The notes under the pieces were generated by a model. It had not been told where the DNA came from and did not search any database. It saw nothing but the letters and a program-made list of their open reading frames with translations. Below are positions 54,199 through 63,055 of a DNA stretch of 64,000 nt, piece after piece; position 1 is the stretch's first letter; each line of letters begins with the position of its first letter. A program made the translations under genes and the position numbers. Location of the stretch: the NCBI GenBank assembly GCA_965200615.1, contig OZ241377.1, positions 3,968,001 to 4,032,000 on the forward strand. Reading direction: 5' to 3'. The stretch is from Bin5 sp965200615 (GTDB lineage Bacteria; Chloroflexota; Anaerolineae; Caldilineales; Caldilineaceae).

Positions 54199-55398
54199 TC
54201 AACAGCGCTGCAAGGCAGCGCGCGCCGCGAGTCCCGTTTCCAGGGCCGCTTCCGCCGTTTCTGCCGTCACCGTAAGGTGCCCCATCTTGCGACCGAGCCG
54301 CGGTTCATGTTTTCCGTACAGATGCAACTTCGCACCGGGAACAGTCAGCAGCGCTTGCCAGTCCGGTTCTCCATTATGCCAGAGATCACCGAGGAGATTC
54401 AACATAGCAGCCGGTCGCAACATCTCGGTTGACCCGGGCCCAAGCCCGGAAACAGTTCTCAACTGCTGCTCGAACTGGCTTGTCACGGCGCCTTCGATCG
54501 TCCAGTGGCCGGAGTTGTGGGGCCGAGGCGCAATCTCATTGATCAGGAGACGGCCGGTGGTCGCCGCCCCTGAAGACTGGGCATCTCCGTCCACCCGGGA
54601 CTTGGGCAGGAGAAAGAACTCGATGCAGAGAACTCCTACCAGTTGGAGATGTTCGCACAACCGGTGGGCCAACTTCTCCGCCTCACCAGCAACGGCCGGT
54701 TCTACTTCCGCCGGCGCGATAGTGACATCCAGAATATGGTTGACATGGCGGTTCTCGACCAAAGGATAGGCAGCAAAGTCACCGTGCACGCCACGAACCG
54801 CCACCATCGACAGTTCCCGCTCAAAATCCACGTGAGCCTCGAGCACGCATGCCTGGCCGCCCAGTATCCGCCACGCGGAGCTCAGTCTGACCCCAGGTTC
54901 TATGCGGGTCTGTCCTTTACCATCATAACCGAATGCAGCCGTCTTGAGAATGGCGGGATAACCAATCTCCCGGACGGCCTCTTCCAATTCTGCAGCATTC
55001 TTTACGAAGTGAAACGGGGTGACAGGCAGCCCTGCCTGGCGGAGCATAGATTTTTCGCGCTGGCGGTTTTGGGCGGCGTGGAGAATGGTACCGGATGGGC
55101 GTACCGGCACGCCCTCTTCCGCTGCGATCTCTGCCACGAGGGAAGGGACGTTTTCAAACTCGAAGGTGAGGGCATCTACGCCGTTGGCAAACGCCCGTAC
55201 CGCTGCGCGGTCGTCGTAGGCGGCGGCGCATTCCAAGTCGGCAATCTGACCGGTGGGGCTGTTGCATTCCGGTGAATATGTATGCAGGCGATAGCCCATT
55301 CTGCGGGCCTCCATCGCCAGCATTCGTCCCAGTTGCCCGCTGCCAAAAACACCGATCGCAGAGCCGGGCGACAGCGGCGACCGAAGCGTTTCAGCCAC
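54199..55398 (-). CDS. purK: N5-carboxyaminoimidazole ribonucleotide synthase
   Basis: The ATP-grasp enzyme carboxylates AIR with bicarbonate and ATP. The 399-residue protein has GSGQLGRMLA near 19-28, FEFENVP, KTAAFGYDGKGQ and NEIAPRPHNSGHWT, all PurK hallmarks. Its start lies inside the end of purE (8-bp overlap), so both are coupled. Confidence 0.97.
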   Translation of the reverse strand: MAETLRSPLSPGSAIGVFGSGQLGRMLAMEARRMGYRLHTYSPECNSPTGQIADLECAAAYDDRAAVRAFANGVDALTFEFENVPSLVAEIAAEEGVPVRPSGTILHAAQNRQREKSMLRQAGLPVTPFHFVKNAAELEEAVREIGYPAILKTAAFGYDGKGQTRIEPGVRLSSAWRILGGQACVLEAHVDFERELSMVAVRGVHGDFAAYPLVENRHVNHILDVTIAPAEVEPAVAGEAEKLAHRLCEHLQLVGVLCIEFFLLPKSRVDGDAQSSGAATTGRLLINEIAPRPHNSGHWTIEGAVTSQFEQQLRTVSGLGPGSTEMLRPAAMLNLLGDLWHNGEPDWQALLTVPGAKLHLYGKHEPRLGRKMGHLTVTAETAEAALETGLAARAALQRC

Positions 55399-55912
55399 CG
55401 TGCCACTCCTTCTCTCCCAGACGAATCGCCATCACCTGGCTGGCTCGCGACTCTCGAAATTCCTGAAGTTGCCGGCGCAGTTCAGGCCGGATAGCGCCGA
55501 GTATCGAAATGGCAAGCAGGGCCGCGTTGATGGCACCCGCTTTTCCTATTGCCATTGTAGCGACCGGTACTCCCGCAGGCATCTGCACAATGGAGAGAAG
55601 CGAATCCATGCCGTTCAGGGCCTGGCTCTGAACAGGCACACCGATAACCGGCAGCAGCGTATGTCCGGCCACCATGCCCGGAAGGTGGGCCGCTCCGCCT
55701 GCACCAGCGATGATCACCTCAAGGCCGCGCGCGTCCGCACTGCTGGCGTATCCACTCATCCAATCGGGCGTGCGGTGCGCGGAAACCACCCTGCACTCAT
55801 GGGGCAGGTCGAAGTCGGCCAAAGTCTCGGAAGCAAACTTCATACACCGTTCCCAGTCGGAATCGCTGCCCATAATCACGCCCACAAGGGGCGCATTTTC
55901 TGAGGGATTCAC
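55391..55912 (-). CDS. purE: N5-carboxyaminoimidazole ribonucleotide mutase
   Basis: The class I PurE moves the carboxylate from N5-CAIR to CAIR. The 173-residue protein starts at a GTG with GGAG before it and has IMGSDSDW, VSAHRTPD (catalytic His) and AGAGGAAHLPGM. Pairing with purK confirms the bacterial two-step route. Confidence 0.97.
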   Translation of the reverse strand: MNPSENAPLVGVIMGSDSDWERCMKFASETLADFDLPHECRVVSAHRTPDWMSGYASSADARGLEVIIAGAGGAAHLPGMVAGHTLLPVIGVPVQSQALNGMDSLLSIVQMPAGVPVATMAIGKAGAINAALLAISILGAIRPELRRQLQEFRESRASQVMAIRLGEKEWHGG

Positions 55913-55941
55913 TGCCAGTTGCTCCAGTTTCTCATGCAGCC

Positions 55942-56931
55942 TTAGCGCTGCCCGAAACGCGTACGAAGACTGCTCGCCACCCGGTCTGCCACCGGCGTCT
56001 CGCCCGCTACAAATGGGCGGCCTGTCAAGGACTCGTAACAGCCAATGTAGCGCTGGCTGGCTTGCGCAGCCAGATCGTCAGCCAGGGGCGGTGGTGGTCC
56101 GTCACCTATGTAACCCCGCTCCGCGTAGGCCAAACGCACGAATTCCTTGTCATAGTTCTCGGGTTCCAAGACCTTGAGGCCTTTGCCTTCCTTTTGCGCG
56201 CCACCGGCGAGGACGTCTTTATGGCTCGTCTCCGTCCAAAATCTACTGGAATCGGGCGTATGGATCTCGTCAATCAGGAGAAGCTCGCCGTCGTCGGCGA
56301 GGCCGAACTCATACTTGGTGTCCACCAGGAGAAGCCCTCCTCGCGCGGCCGTCTCCTGCCCGCGGGCGAAGAGGGCCAGCGCGACATCACAGACTCGTTC
56401 CCACAGATCTGCTTCAACCAACCGCTCTTCCACGATTTCCCTGCTGGTGATCAGTTCGTCATGTCCGCCCTTTTCGGCCTTCGTTGTGGGCGTGATGATG
56501 GGTTGAGGAAGCCGTTCATTCTTGCTCATGCCTTCCGGGAATTCCATACCATAGATGAACCGCTCACCCTGGCTGTATTGGTACCAGAGACTGGTCTTGG
56601 TAACCCCTGAAATGAATCCGCGTACGACCACCTCAACCGGAAGAGGACGACATTTCCGGCCAATCGTCACATTCGGGTCGGGCGACTCGAGAAAGTGATT
56701 GGCAACGATATCCTGCGTCTCTTCGAACCAGAACTGGGCAAGTTGATTGAGTACCTGTCCCTTGAATGGGAGCAGTCCCAAGATGTGATCGAAGGCAGAG
56801 AGGCGATCAGTTGTAATGAGGATGAGCTGCTCGTCTCGCTCGTAAATGTCGCGTACTTTGCCGCTGCGTTTGGGACCGAGAAAATCCAGGTCGAGTCCGG
56901 GGAAAGTCTGGCTCAGGGAACCGTTGTCCAT
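55942..56931 (-). CDS. purC: SAICAR synthetase
   Basis: The enzyme joins CAIR and aspartate. AAGGAG places the start at 56931; the longer upstream frame is not part of the protein. The 329-residue product has KRSGKVRDIY, TTDRLSAFD, VVVRGFISG, LLVDTKYEFG and DEIHTPDSSRFW. It is longer than the 240-residue bacterial type and resembles the about 300-residue form also found in fungi. Confidence 0.96.
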   Translation of the reverse strand: MDNGSLSQTFPGLDLDFLGPKRSGKVRDIYERDEQLILITTDRLSAFDHILGLLPFKGQVLNQLAQFWFEETQDIVANHFLESPDPNVTIGRKCRPLPVEVVVRGFISGVTKTSLWYQYSQGERFIYGMEFPEGMSKNERLPQPIITPTTKAEKGGHDELITSREIVEERLVEADLWERVCDVALALFARGQETAARGGLLLVDTKYEFGLADDGELLLIDEIHTPDSSRFWTETSHKDVLAGGAQKEGKGLKVLEPENYDKEFVRLAYAERGYIGDGPPPPLADDLAAQASQRYIGCYESLTGRPFVAGETPVADRVASSLRTRFGQR

Positions 56932-56980
56932 TTTGTCTTTCTCCTTAATCCGAAATGCTTCGAACGGTTCGAAGCACGCG

Positions 56981-57787
56981 CTATCGGCCGGCGGCGCTTG
57001 CAATCATGGCTCGAAACAGGGAAAGTCCGAGCCCTTTACCGTCGCCGAGAGGATTCTGGATAGGGTCGACGTGGTCCTCCGGATGGGGCATCAGACCGAT
57101 CACGTTGCCGGCTCGATTGCAGATACCGGCGATGTCGGCGATTGATCCATTTGGATTTAGCGGGTAGCGGCCGCCGGCGCGCGCTCCGCTCGAGTCGACA
57201 TAGCGAAAGGTCACCAGCCCGTCCTTTTCCAAGCGCTCCAACGTCTCGTTATCGGAAACTTGAAAGTTGCCCTCCCCATGGGCAACCGGGCAAAAGACCG
57301 GTTCTCTCATGTGTCCCAGGCATCCGGCACGCGCTCCCTCTTCCACGGCCAGATGGACCCACCGGCATTCAAAGCGATCGCGGGCGTTATGGGTAAGGGT
57401 TACGTCTCGCCGCGCGACCGACTGGCGTCCTTCAGACCGGCGCCCGCCGTCGTCAGCAGCGCCTGGCAAGAGGCCCGCTTTGACCAGGGTCTGAAAGCCG
57501 TTGCAGATGCCCAAGACTGGCTTACCAGTCTCGATAAATTCTGTCAATTCTTCGTGGAAGAAGACATGCAGATCCAGGGCCTGGCGAACGCCTGCCCCGA
57601 GGGCATCGCCGTAGGAGAATCCGCCCGGCAAAACCAGCATGCCAAAATCCGAGAAGCGCCGGATTCCTGCCCGCAGCTGATTGATATGCACTATGTGCGG
57701 CGAGGCACCTGCCAGTTCGCAGGCTCGCGCTGCCTCGGCATCACGGTTTGTGCCCGTGGCGTGCAGAATCAGGACGGGCAGGTTCAT
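56981..57787 (-). CDS. purQ: Phosphoribosylformylglycinamidine synthase, glutaminase subunit
   Basis: Supplies ammonia to PurL from glutamine. The ATG at 57787 gives 268 residues; Cys95 in GICNGFQ is the nucleophile and PHPEDHVDP near the end supplies His and Glu. An arginine-rich insert (GGRRSEGRQSVARRD) at about 115-130 is unusual. It lies 52 bp after purL. Confidence 0.95.
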   Translation of the reverse strand: MNLPVLILHATGTNRDAEAARACELAGASPHIVHINQLRAGIRRFSDFGMLVLPGGFSYGDALGAGVRQALDLHVFFHEELTEFIETGKPVLGICNGFQTLVKAGLLPGAADDGGRRSEGRQSVARRDVTLTHNARDRFECRWVHLAVEEGARAGCLGHMREPVFCPVAHGEGNFQVSDNETLERLEKDGLVTFRYVDSSGARAGGRYPLNPNGSIADIAGICNRAGNVIGLMPHPEDHVDPIQNPLGDGKGLGLSLFRAMIASAAGR

Positions 57788-57839
57788 TGCGTTCCCGATG
57801 AGGCGCGGATTCGATAAAGAGAGATGAAAAGCGAAAACG

Positions 57840-60758
57840 TCATTCAGCCCCTTTCCAGGCTGGGACGATTTCCTCAATCGATATGTTGAAGATGGGCTGC
57901 CGGTTCCGAGTCAAGGCCAACTGTCCGGACTCCGTGACCTCTCCGATAAGCGCGATTGGCAGGTCAGACAGGATTTCCTCCAGGGCGGCTCTGTCAGGGG
58001 GGACCACTTCCAGCAGCAGACGACCGTTTGTCTCGCTAAAAAGCGGGACACAGGGATGGGAAAAATCACCCCCAATTACGGCCGCAATGTCTACAGACGC
58101 GCCGAGGCGGCCGCCAAGACACATTTCTGCCAGGGCCACCGCCAGTCCGCCTTCGCTAAGATCGTGGCAACTTTGGACCAGCCCCGCTTGCATTGCTGCG
58201 TGAACGGCCCGATAGCGCTTAAGCGGCTCTTCAGGCAAGGAAGGCGGGTCTCCGCCATTCCACCCTAACAACTGGCCAAGAAGAGATCCTCCCAGTTCTT
58301 CTCGCGTTTCCCCCAACAAGAAAATGCAGTTCCCCGGCCGCTTAAAGTGGGACGTGCAGGTGCGGCGCATGTCGGGCACTATGCCGATGGCCGAAATGAG
58401 TAGTGTCCCCGGAATAGGCTGGCCTTCGAACTCATTGTAGAGGCTGTCTTTGCCGGAAATGTAGGGGGCATTGTATCTGACGGCGGCGTCGTGGCATCCC
58501 TGGCAGGCACGCACCAGCGCGCCAAGCCGATCCGGAAAGGTGGGGTTGCCCCAGCAGAAGTTGTCCAGCAGCGCGATGCGGTCCGGGTCGGCGCCGACTG
58601 AAACGGCGTTGCGAAATGCTTCGTCGACTGCGCTGACTGCCATTGCGTAGCAGTCTCGTTTTCCCAAAAGAGGGTTTATTCCCGCGCTGAGGGCGAAGGC
58701 GCGTCCGTGGCCCCAAGTGCCAATTGGTTTCAGCACCGCCGCATCTGCAGGTCCGTCCATGTGCGGCCCGACAAATGGTCTAACGAGCGTGCCGCCGCGA
58801 ACTTCATGGTCATAGGTTCGAACGATTCGTTCCTTGCTGGCCACAGTTGGATGGCTAAGCATCCGGACGAGGAGCTCCTTTTCCTTCAGCATCGGGCGGG
58901 CGGGCGCCAGGACAGTCTGCAGTGAGGACAGGTCCGGGACAGGCGCCTGGTAAAGGGCTGTCCTGCTCGGGATGGGAAGCCCGTCATGCAGGAATGACAT
59001 GGGCAGCTCGGCAACGGCGCGACCGCCGTAGCGCACACGGAGCCAGCCGTCACCGCTGAAATGGCCCAGATCGCGCATCTCGACTTCCCAGAGGTCGGCC
59101 AGTTCCTGGAGGCGCGAGAGGTTGGCGGGCGGAACTGCCAGGACCATTCTCTCCTGGGCTTCGGAAAGCCAGATTTCCCACGGCGTCAAGCCGGGATACT
59201 TGAGAGGAACATCCTGCAATTCGATGTCGGCGCCCAGCTTTTCGCCCATCTCCCCGACAGCCGAAGAAAGGCCGCCGGCGCCACAGTCGGTGATGGCATT
59301 GTAGAGGCGCGTGTCTCGGGCCGCTTCGACCAACTCAATCAGTCCCTTTTCCGTAATGGGATCGCCGATTTGCACGGCGCTGCCGGAGTCCGTATGCGTT
59401 TCCTGGGTCAGCTCGGCTGAAGAAAACGTTGCGCCATGGATGCCGTCGCGACCGGTGCGCCCTCCCAGGACCACGATGCGATCTCCCCGCTGTGGTTCAG
59501 TGGGATGCGACCCCTTAGGCAGCAGCCCCACCGCGCCGCAGAAGACGAGAGGGTTTCCCAGGTACCCGCTGTCATAGATGACGGCACCATTGACGGTCGG
59601 CAGGCCCAGCTTGTTTCCGTAGTCACCGATACCAGCGACGACCCCTTCCTCGACGCGGGCGGGGTGAAGAATCCCCGCAGGGAGCTCTTCGGGAGGCAGG
59701 TCCTGGGGGCCGAAGCAGAGGACGTCGGTGCAGGCGACAGGCCGGGCGGAGACGGCGATTATGTCGCGCACGACGCCGCCAATGCCGGTGTTAGCGCCGC
59801 CGAAAGGCTCGAGAGCAGAGGGGTGATTGTGCGTCTCTACTTTAAATGCCAGATCGTATTGATCGTCAAACTCAATGATGCCGGCGTCGTCGACAAAGGC
59901 GGAACGCACCCAAGGGCGATTGACCTTTTCGGTCGCGGCCTGAATGTAGGTACGCAGCAGCCCTTGGATCTCGCTAACAGAGAGGGCCTGCCCGCTGGCT
60001 GACCGCAGCGTAAAGGCTATGTTTGACTTGAAGGTCTTGTGAACACAGTGCTCGCTCCAGGTCTGGGCCAGTGTTTCCAGTTCGACATCGGTGGGTGAGC
60101 GGCCGATTTCGTCGTAAAAGCTCTGGATCTCCTTCATCTCCCGGGCGTCAAGCGAGAGCAGTCGCTCCCGACTGCATGCGAGCAACTCTTCTTCGTTGAG
60201 CCCTGTCAGGGAGACCTGTTCCACATAGTCGCGGGCATCGCTGCCGTGACCAAACAGGGGTTCGATTGCGCCGAGGCTGTAGCGCTCAATCGTGTCATTG
60301 CACAGCAGGTCTTGGGCGAGCCGGCGCAGATCCGTCTGGGAAAGGTCCCCTGACAGGCGATATTGGGTGGCGGTTGCTGCCTCCAGATCGTGGACACCCA
60401 GTTCGGCGGCGCCGCGTTCCAGTACACGTGCGGCCACGTCGGTTACGCCGGGGCGAAGGGCAACCTCGATAACATGCTCGTTTGAAGCGTCAGGGGGTTG
60501 AATTCGACTATCGTCCGAGCAGGGGCGCGGCTGGGATATGACCTGGACCGATTCGGCAACAGGATCGACCAAGAGGAAGTCACACAGCCTATTGATCTGG
60601 TCCGGGCTCGGGGCTCCAGCGGCGCGGCATGTAAGGAAAAAGATCTGTGTCTTGTTGCAGGACTGGAGGGAACTGATGCCTAATCTGTGCGCGGCGGCCG
60701 CAATCCTGGGCTCGCCTTCTTCGCTTTGTTTGGTGACTTCGATGCGGAAGTTGTTCAC
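57840..60758 (-). CDS. purL: Phosphoribosylformylglycinamidine synthase with PurS-like N-terminal domain
   Basis: The synthetase subunit converts FGAR to FGAM with ATP. Start GTG at 60758 is preferred since AGAGG lies 6 bases before it; a GTG at 60773 is in frame. Of 972 residues, the first 180 contain two PurS-like units (FRIEVTKQSEEGE..., VIEVALRPGVTDVAARVLER), then the PurL core with TWSEHCVHKTF, ETHNHPSALEPFGGANTG and FSETNGRLLLEV. The C-terminal glutaminase domain of large PurL is absent and is encoded by purQ. No separate purS is seen. This is an intermediate architecture. Confidence 0.96.
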   Translation of the reverse strand: MNNFRIEVTKQSEEGEPRIAAAAHRLGISSLQSCNKTQIFFLTCRAAGAPSPDQINRLCDFLLVDPVAESVQVISQPRPCSDDSRIQPPDASNEHVIEVALRPGVTDVAARVLERGAAELGVHDLEAATATQYRLSGDLSQTDLRRLAQDLLCNDTIERYSLGAIEPLFGHGSDARDYVEQVSLTGLNEEELLACSRERLLSLDAREMKEIQSFYDEIGRSPTDVELETLAQTWSEHCVHKTFKSNIAFTLRSASGQALSVSEIQGLLRTYIQAATEKVNRPWVRSAFVDDAGIIEFDDQYDLAFKVETHNHPSALEPFGGANTGIGGVVRDIIAVSARPVACTDVLCFGPQDLPPEELPAGILHPARVEEGVVAGIGDYGNKLGLPTVNGAVIYDSGYLGNPLVFCGAVGLLPKGSHPTEPQRGDRIVVLGGRTGRDGIHGATFSSAELTQETHTDSGSAVQIGDPITEKGLIELVEAARDTRLYNAITDCGAGGLSSAVGEMGEKLGADIELQDVPLKYPGLTPWEIWLSEAQERMVLAVPPANLSRLQELADLWEVEMRDLGHFSGDGWLRVRYGGRAVAELPMSFLHDGLPIPSRTALYQAPVPDLSSLQTVLAPARPMLKEKELLVRMLSHPTVASKERIVRTYDHEVRGGTLVRPFVGPHMDGPADAAVLKPIGTWGHGRAFALSAGINPLLGKRDCYAMAVSAVDEAFRNAVSVGADPDRIALLDNFCWGNPTFPDRLGALVRACQGCHDAAVRYNAPYISGKDSLYNEFEGQPIPGTLLISAIGIVPDMRRTCTSHFKRPGNCIFLLGETREELGGSLLGQLLGWNGGDPPSLPEEPLKRYRAVHAAMQAGLVQSCHDLSEGGLAVALAEMCLGGRLGASVDIAAVIGGDFSHPCVPLFSETNGRLLLEVVPPDRAALEEILSDLPIALIGEVTESGQLALTRNRQPIFNISIEEIVPAWKGAE

Positions 60759-60773
60759 AGCGGGCCTCTGCAC

Positions 60774-60826
60774 AAAAAAGCCCCGATGTCATGCTGTGGA
60801 AGACCACCTTATGACACTGGGCTTTT
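60774..60826 (-). terminator. Hairpin terminator or attenuator between tRNA-Glu and purL
   Basis: Arms AAAAGCCC (60776-60783) and GGGCTTTT (60819-60826) pair, and inside them TGTCAT and ATGACA (60787-60792, 60811-60816) pair as well. On the minus strand the stem is followed by a T-run (60779-60774) that ends directly at the possible purL GTG at 60773. It can terminate the tRNA-Glu transcript, and its position makes it able to control entry into the pur operon. Confidence 0.7.
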
Positions 60827-60848
60827 CTGAAAACGCAGGTGCTGGACT

Positions 60849-60869
60849 GGCCGTCCCGGTTGGGCGGCC
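60849..60869 (-). other. Second GC-rich hairpin in the tRNA-Glu to purL spacer
   Basis: Stem GGCCG-(T)-CCC with GGG-CGGCC around loop GGTT, eight pairs with one bulge, 6 bp after the tRNA 3' end. An outer GCAGG/CCTGC pairing can extend it. It is possibly a processing signal for the tRNA or a leader structure. Confidence 0.5.
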
Positions 60870-60875
60870 CTGCTG

Positions 60876-60948
60876 TACCCCCAAGGGGATTCGAACCCCT
60901 GTTGCAGGCTTGAAAGGCCTGAGTCCTAGTCCTCTAGACGATGGGGGC
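60876..60948 (-). tRNA. tRNA-Glu (anticodon UUC)
   Basis: The 73-nt cloverleaf on the minus strand has acceptor arms GCCCCCA and TGGGGGT (one G-U pair) with discriminator A. The anticodon stem CAGGC/GCCTG holds loop CTTTCAA with TTC at 34-36. The T-arm is AGGGG-TTCGAAT-CCCCT. CCA is not encoded. Confidence 0.96.
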
Positions 60949-60972
60949 GCGCTGCTTGCGGGCGCACAAGGC

Positions 60973-61002
60973 AGTCTATCAGCAAGGGGGAAAACAGGTC
61001 AA
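60973..61002 (-). promoter_or_regulatory. Promoter for tRNA-Glu (and possibly the pur operon)
   Basis: On the minus strand TTGACC (61002-60997), an 18-bp spacer ending in TGA, TAGACT (60978-60973), 24 bp before the tRNA. It overlaps the end of the upstream gene. No other promoter is evident before purL. Confidence 0.65.
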
Positions 61003-61941
61003 ATTATGGGGCGTTCCGGATCGAATTTGGATCGGGGAATTCGGTGAGCATTCAGGGCTGGCGTTCAGGCCCATGCCGGTCAGGAGTGGGCTTGAGGAGC
61101 AAAGGTCGTTCGAACGCCGCCGGATCTTCCAGAGCTCCACAACCCGGTCAGATGGGTAGTTGCTGGGGTCAAAGTCATCGGTCTCCCAGGCATCGCAGCC
61201 TACACGGGAAAACAATTCCTCAATCGTGCGAGAAGAGTGATGTTGCGCCTCGCCGACGGTCTGGTAGAGATAGACCGCTGAGGGAAGGATCACCGGGTGG
61301 CCCATCTCGTAGAGGGCGCAGGCCGTACCGCCGGCCGTCAACTTCCGCAGAAAGTCTTCCTTACTTTGGTCGATCTTCCGGCCCGCGTGATATGCGCTTA
61401 CGTCGAAACGGAAGCCGAAAAAACTGTGCAGATAGCCCTGTTCGCAAAGGAACTTGCCGACCTGGCGGAGCGCAGAATCCACGGCAGCGAAGTCGCTTCC
61501 GCTATTGAGGGAGACGGGAAGATCAATGGGCAGGATGCCGGCCAATAGGCCGAAGAAGCGGGAGCCAACCTGTTCCGCGAACCTTCTTCTTGCAGCTTCC
61601 AGTTCGTTTCCGCTTTGCTGCGAAGCAAGCGTTTTGAAGGCAGAGTGAAAAAAACCGTAGGAGAGCGCGTCGAATTCGCCGGATTGAATTGTGTTGAGAT
61701 CTGAGGATGCGGCGAAGCTGGCGGCCAGGCCAGGTCGAGGTGTTCGTTGGTATACAAGAGAAATGTACTCGTCGACCGTTTCCTGGACCGTAGCGATACT
61801 GTCCGTGGACGCAGACAGGGAACGCCACTGGCTTATGATTGCTTCCGCCATCATTGCCAGGAACGTTTCGCCCACCGGCCACCATTCCTGAAACTCGGGA
61901 TAGGGGCGCTGAGATACGGCAGCTAGGAGAGAGAGTGACAT
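60979..61941 (-). CDS. Uncharacterised 320-residue protein
   Basis: No family is recognised. The ATG at 61941 is chosen; upstream in-frame codons look non-coding. The protein is soluble and appears mainly helical, with a small hydrophobic patch FFGLLAGILPIDLP mid-protein, and a C-terminal part with Ser and Pro that may be disordered. It is divergent from the amino-acid importer across a 15-bp palindrome and has tRNA-Glu directly downstream. Confidence 0.6.
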   Translation of the reverse strand: MSLSLLAAVSQRPYPEFQEWWPVGETFLAMMAEAIISQWRSLSASTDSIATVQETVDEYISLVYQRTPRPGLAASFAASSDLNTIQSGEFDALSYGFFHSAFKTLASQQSGNELEAARRRFAEQVGSRFFGLLAGILPIDLPVSLNSGSDFAAVDSALRQVGKFLCEQGYLHSFFGFRFDVSAYHAGRKIDQSKEDFLRKLTAGGTACALYEMGHPVILPSAVYLYQTVGEAQHHSSRTIEELFSRVGCDAWETDDFDPSNYPSDRVVELWKIRRRSNDLCSSSPLLTGMGLNASPECSPNSPIQIRSGTPHNLTCFPPC

Positions 61942-61991
61942 GGTCTCGCATTCCCTTATGGTTAAACGGATTCCTTCATTTGCTCGATCTT

Positions 61992-62006
61992 GTAATATCA
62001 TATTAC
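61992..62006. promoter_or_regulatory. 15-bp perfect palindrome between divergent genes
   Basis: GTAATATCATATTAC has 7-bp arms around one central base. It lies 51 bp before one start and 59 bp before the other, in an AT-rich spot that could also supply -10 boxes on both strands. Suited to a dimeric repressor. Confidence 0.5.
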
Positions 62007-62064
62007 CAGGGCACTGCGCCATTCCGTTGAACACATTTTACCTGGATCGACGAGAAGAGGAACA

Positions 62065-62964
62065 ATGAAACAGTTACTGTCTATCCTGTTAATTGCCGTC
62101 TTTTGTTCAAGCGCGTGCGTAGCTCCCGTCGCGCCGCAGGGCGCTCCCGCTGATGACGAGGGAGGCGCATCCGCGGCTGTTGACGACCTTCTCGAAGAGA
62201 TCATGGCGCGCGGCACAATCCGGATTTCCACAGACCCCAATTATGCGCCCCAGAGTTTTCTGGACGAGAGCGGTAATTTTGTGGGATTCGACGTCGACGT
62301 AGCTAAAGAGATCGCCCGGCGCCTCGGGGTGGAAGTTGAGTTCGTTACGCCGGATTGGGACCTGATCACGGCCGGCCATTGGGGGGACCAGTGGGACATG
62401 AGCGTGGGGTCTATGACCGTCACGACGGCACGGCAAGAGGTCCTGAAATTCGCATCTCCGGCCTATTACTACACGCCTGCCCAGTTCGCGGCAGTGGATG
62501 GCTCCGGGATCGAGACGCTGGAGGACCTGAATGGCGCGACGATTTGCGTTGGCGTCTCTACCACGTATGAGAGCTGGTTGATGGGTGATATGGAGGGACT
62601 TGGATTGCCGGCCGCCAGCTTCTATGTTGACTCTCCACCGGCTGATGTAAGTATCCTCCCACTGACGGTCGACAACGATTGCGCGCAGCAGATTCAGGCC
62701 GGCCGCCAGGAATTTCAAGCCTTCCTGACCTCAAATACTGTGGTGGAAGCCGCCATTGCGGAAGGCATCGCCATTCACAAAGTTGGCAAACCGGTCTTTT
62801 CGGAGAATCTCGCGGTGGTTTTTGACAGGAATGCTTCCAAGGATATCGCCAGACTGGTAGGCAAAGTCAGTGAGATAATCGCCGCGATGCATGCTGACGG
62901 CACTTTGAGCAACCTGTCGGAGGAGTGGTTTGGCGAGGACCTGACGAGCGATCCCACGCGGTAG
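62065..62964 (+). CDS. Amino-acid ABC importer binding lipoprotein, family 3
   Basis: AGAGGAAC precedes the ATG. The signal peptide ends in FCSSAC with lipidated Cys18. The 299-residue protein has the family 3 pattern: RISTDPNYAPQSFLDESGNF, GFDVDVAKEIARRLGV, and DMSVGSMTVTTARQEVLKF. It binds a polar amino acid or opine outside the membrane. The permease follows 91 bp downstream. Confidence 0.94.
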   Translation: MKQLLSILLIAVFCSSACVAPVAPQGAPADDEGGASAAVDDLLEEIMARGTIRISTDPNYAPQSFLDESGNFVGFDVDVAKEIARRLGVEVEFVTPDWDLITAGHWGDQWDMSVGSMTVTTARQEVLKFASPAYYYTPAQFAAVDGSGIETLEDLNGATICVGVSTTYESWLMGDMEGLGLPAASFYVDSPPADVSILPLTVDNDCAQQIQAGRQEFQAFLTSNTVVEAAIAEGIAIHKVGKPVFSENLAVVFDRNASKDIARLVGKVSEIIAAMHADGTLSNLSEEWFGEDLTSDPTR

Positions 62965-63055
62965 ACGAGAACAGGGCACTGAAGTTCGAGTTCCCTGTGT
63001 GAATCGGCTCTCGCTACCTGAATTCACATGAGATGGTTTTGAAATTGGAATCGGG

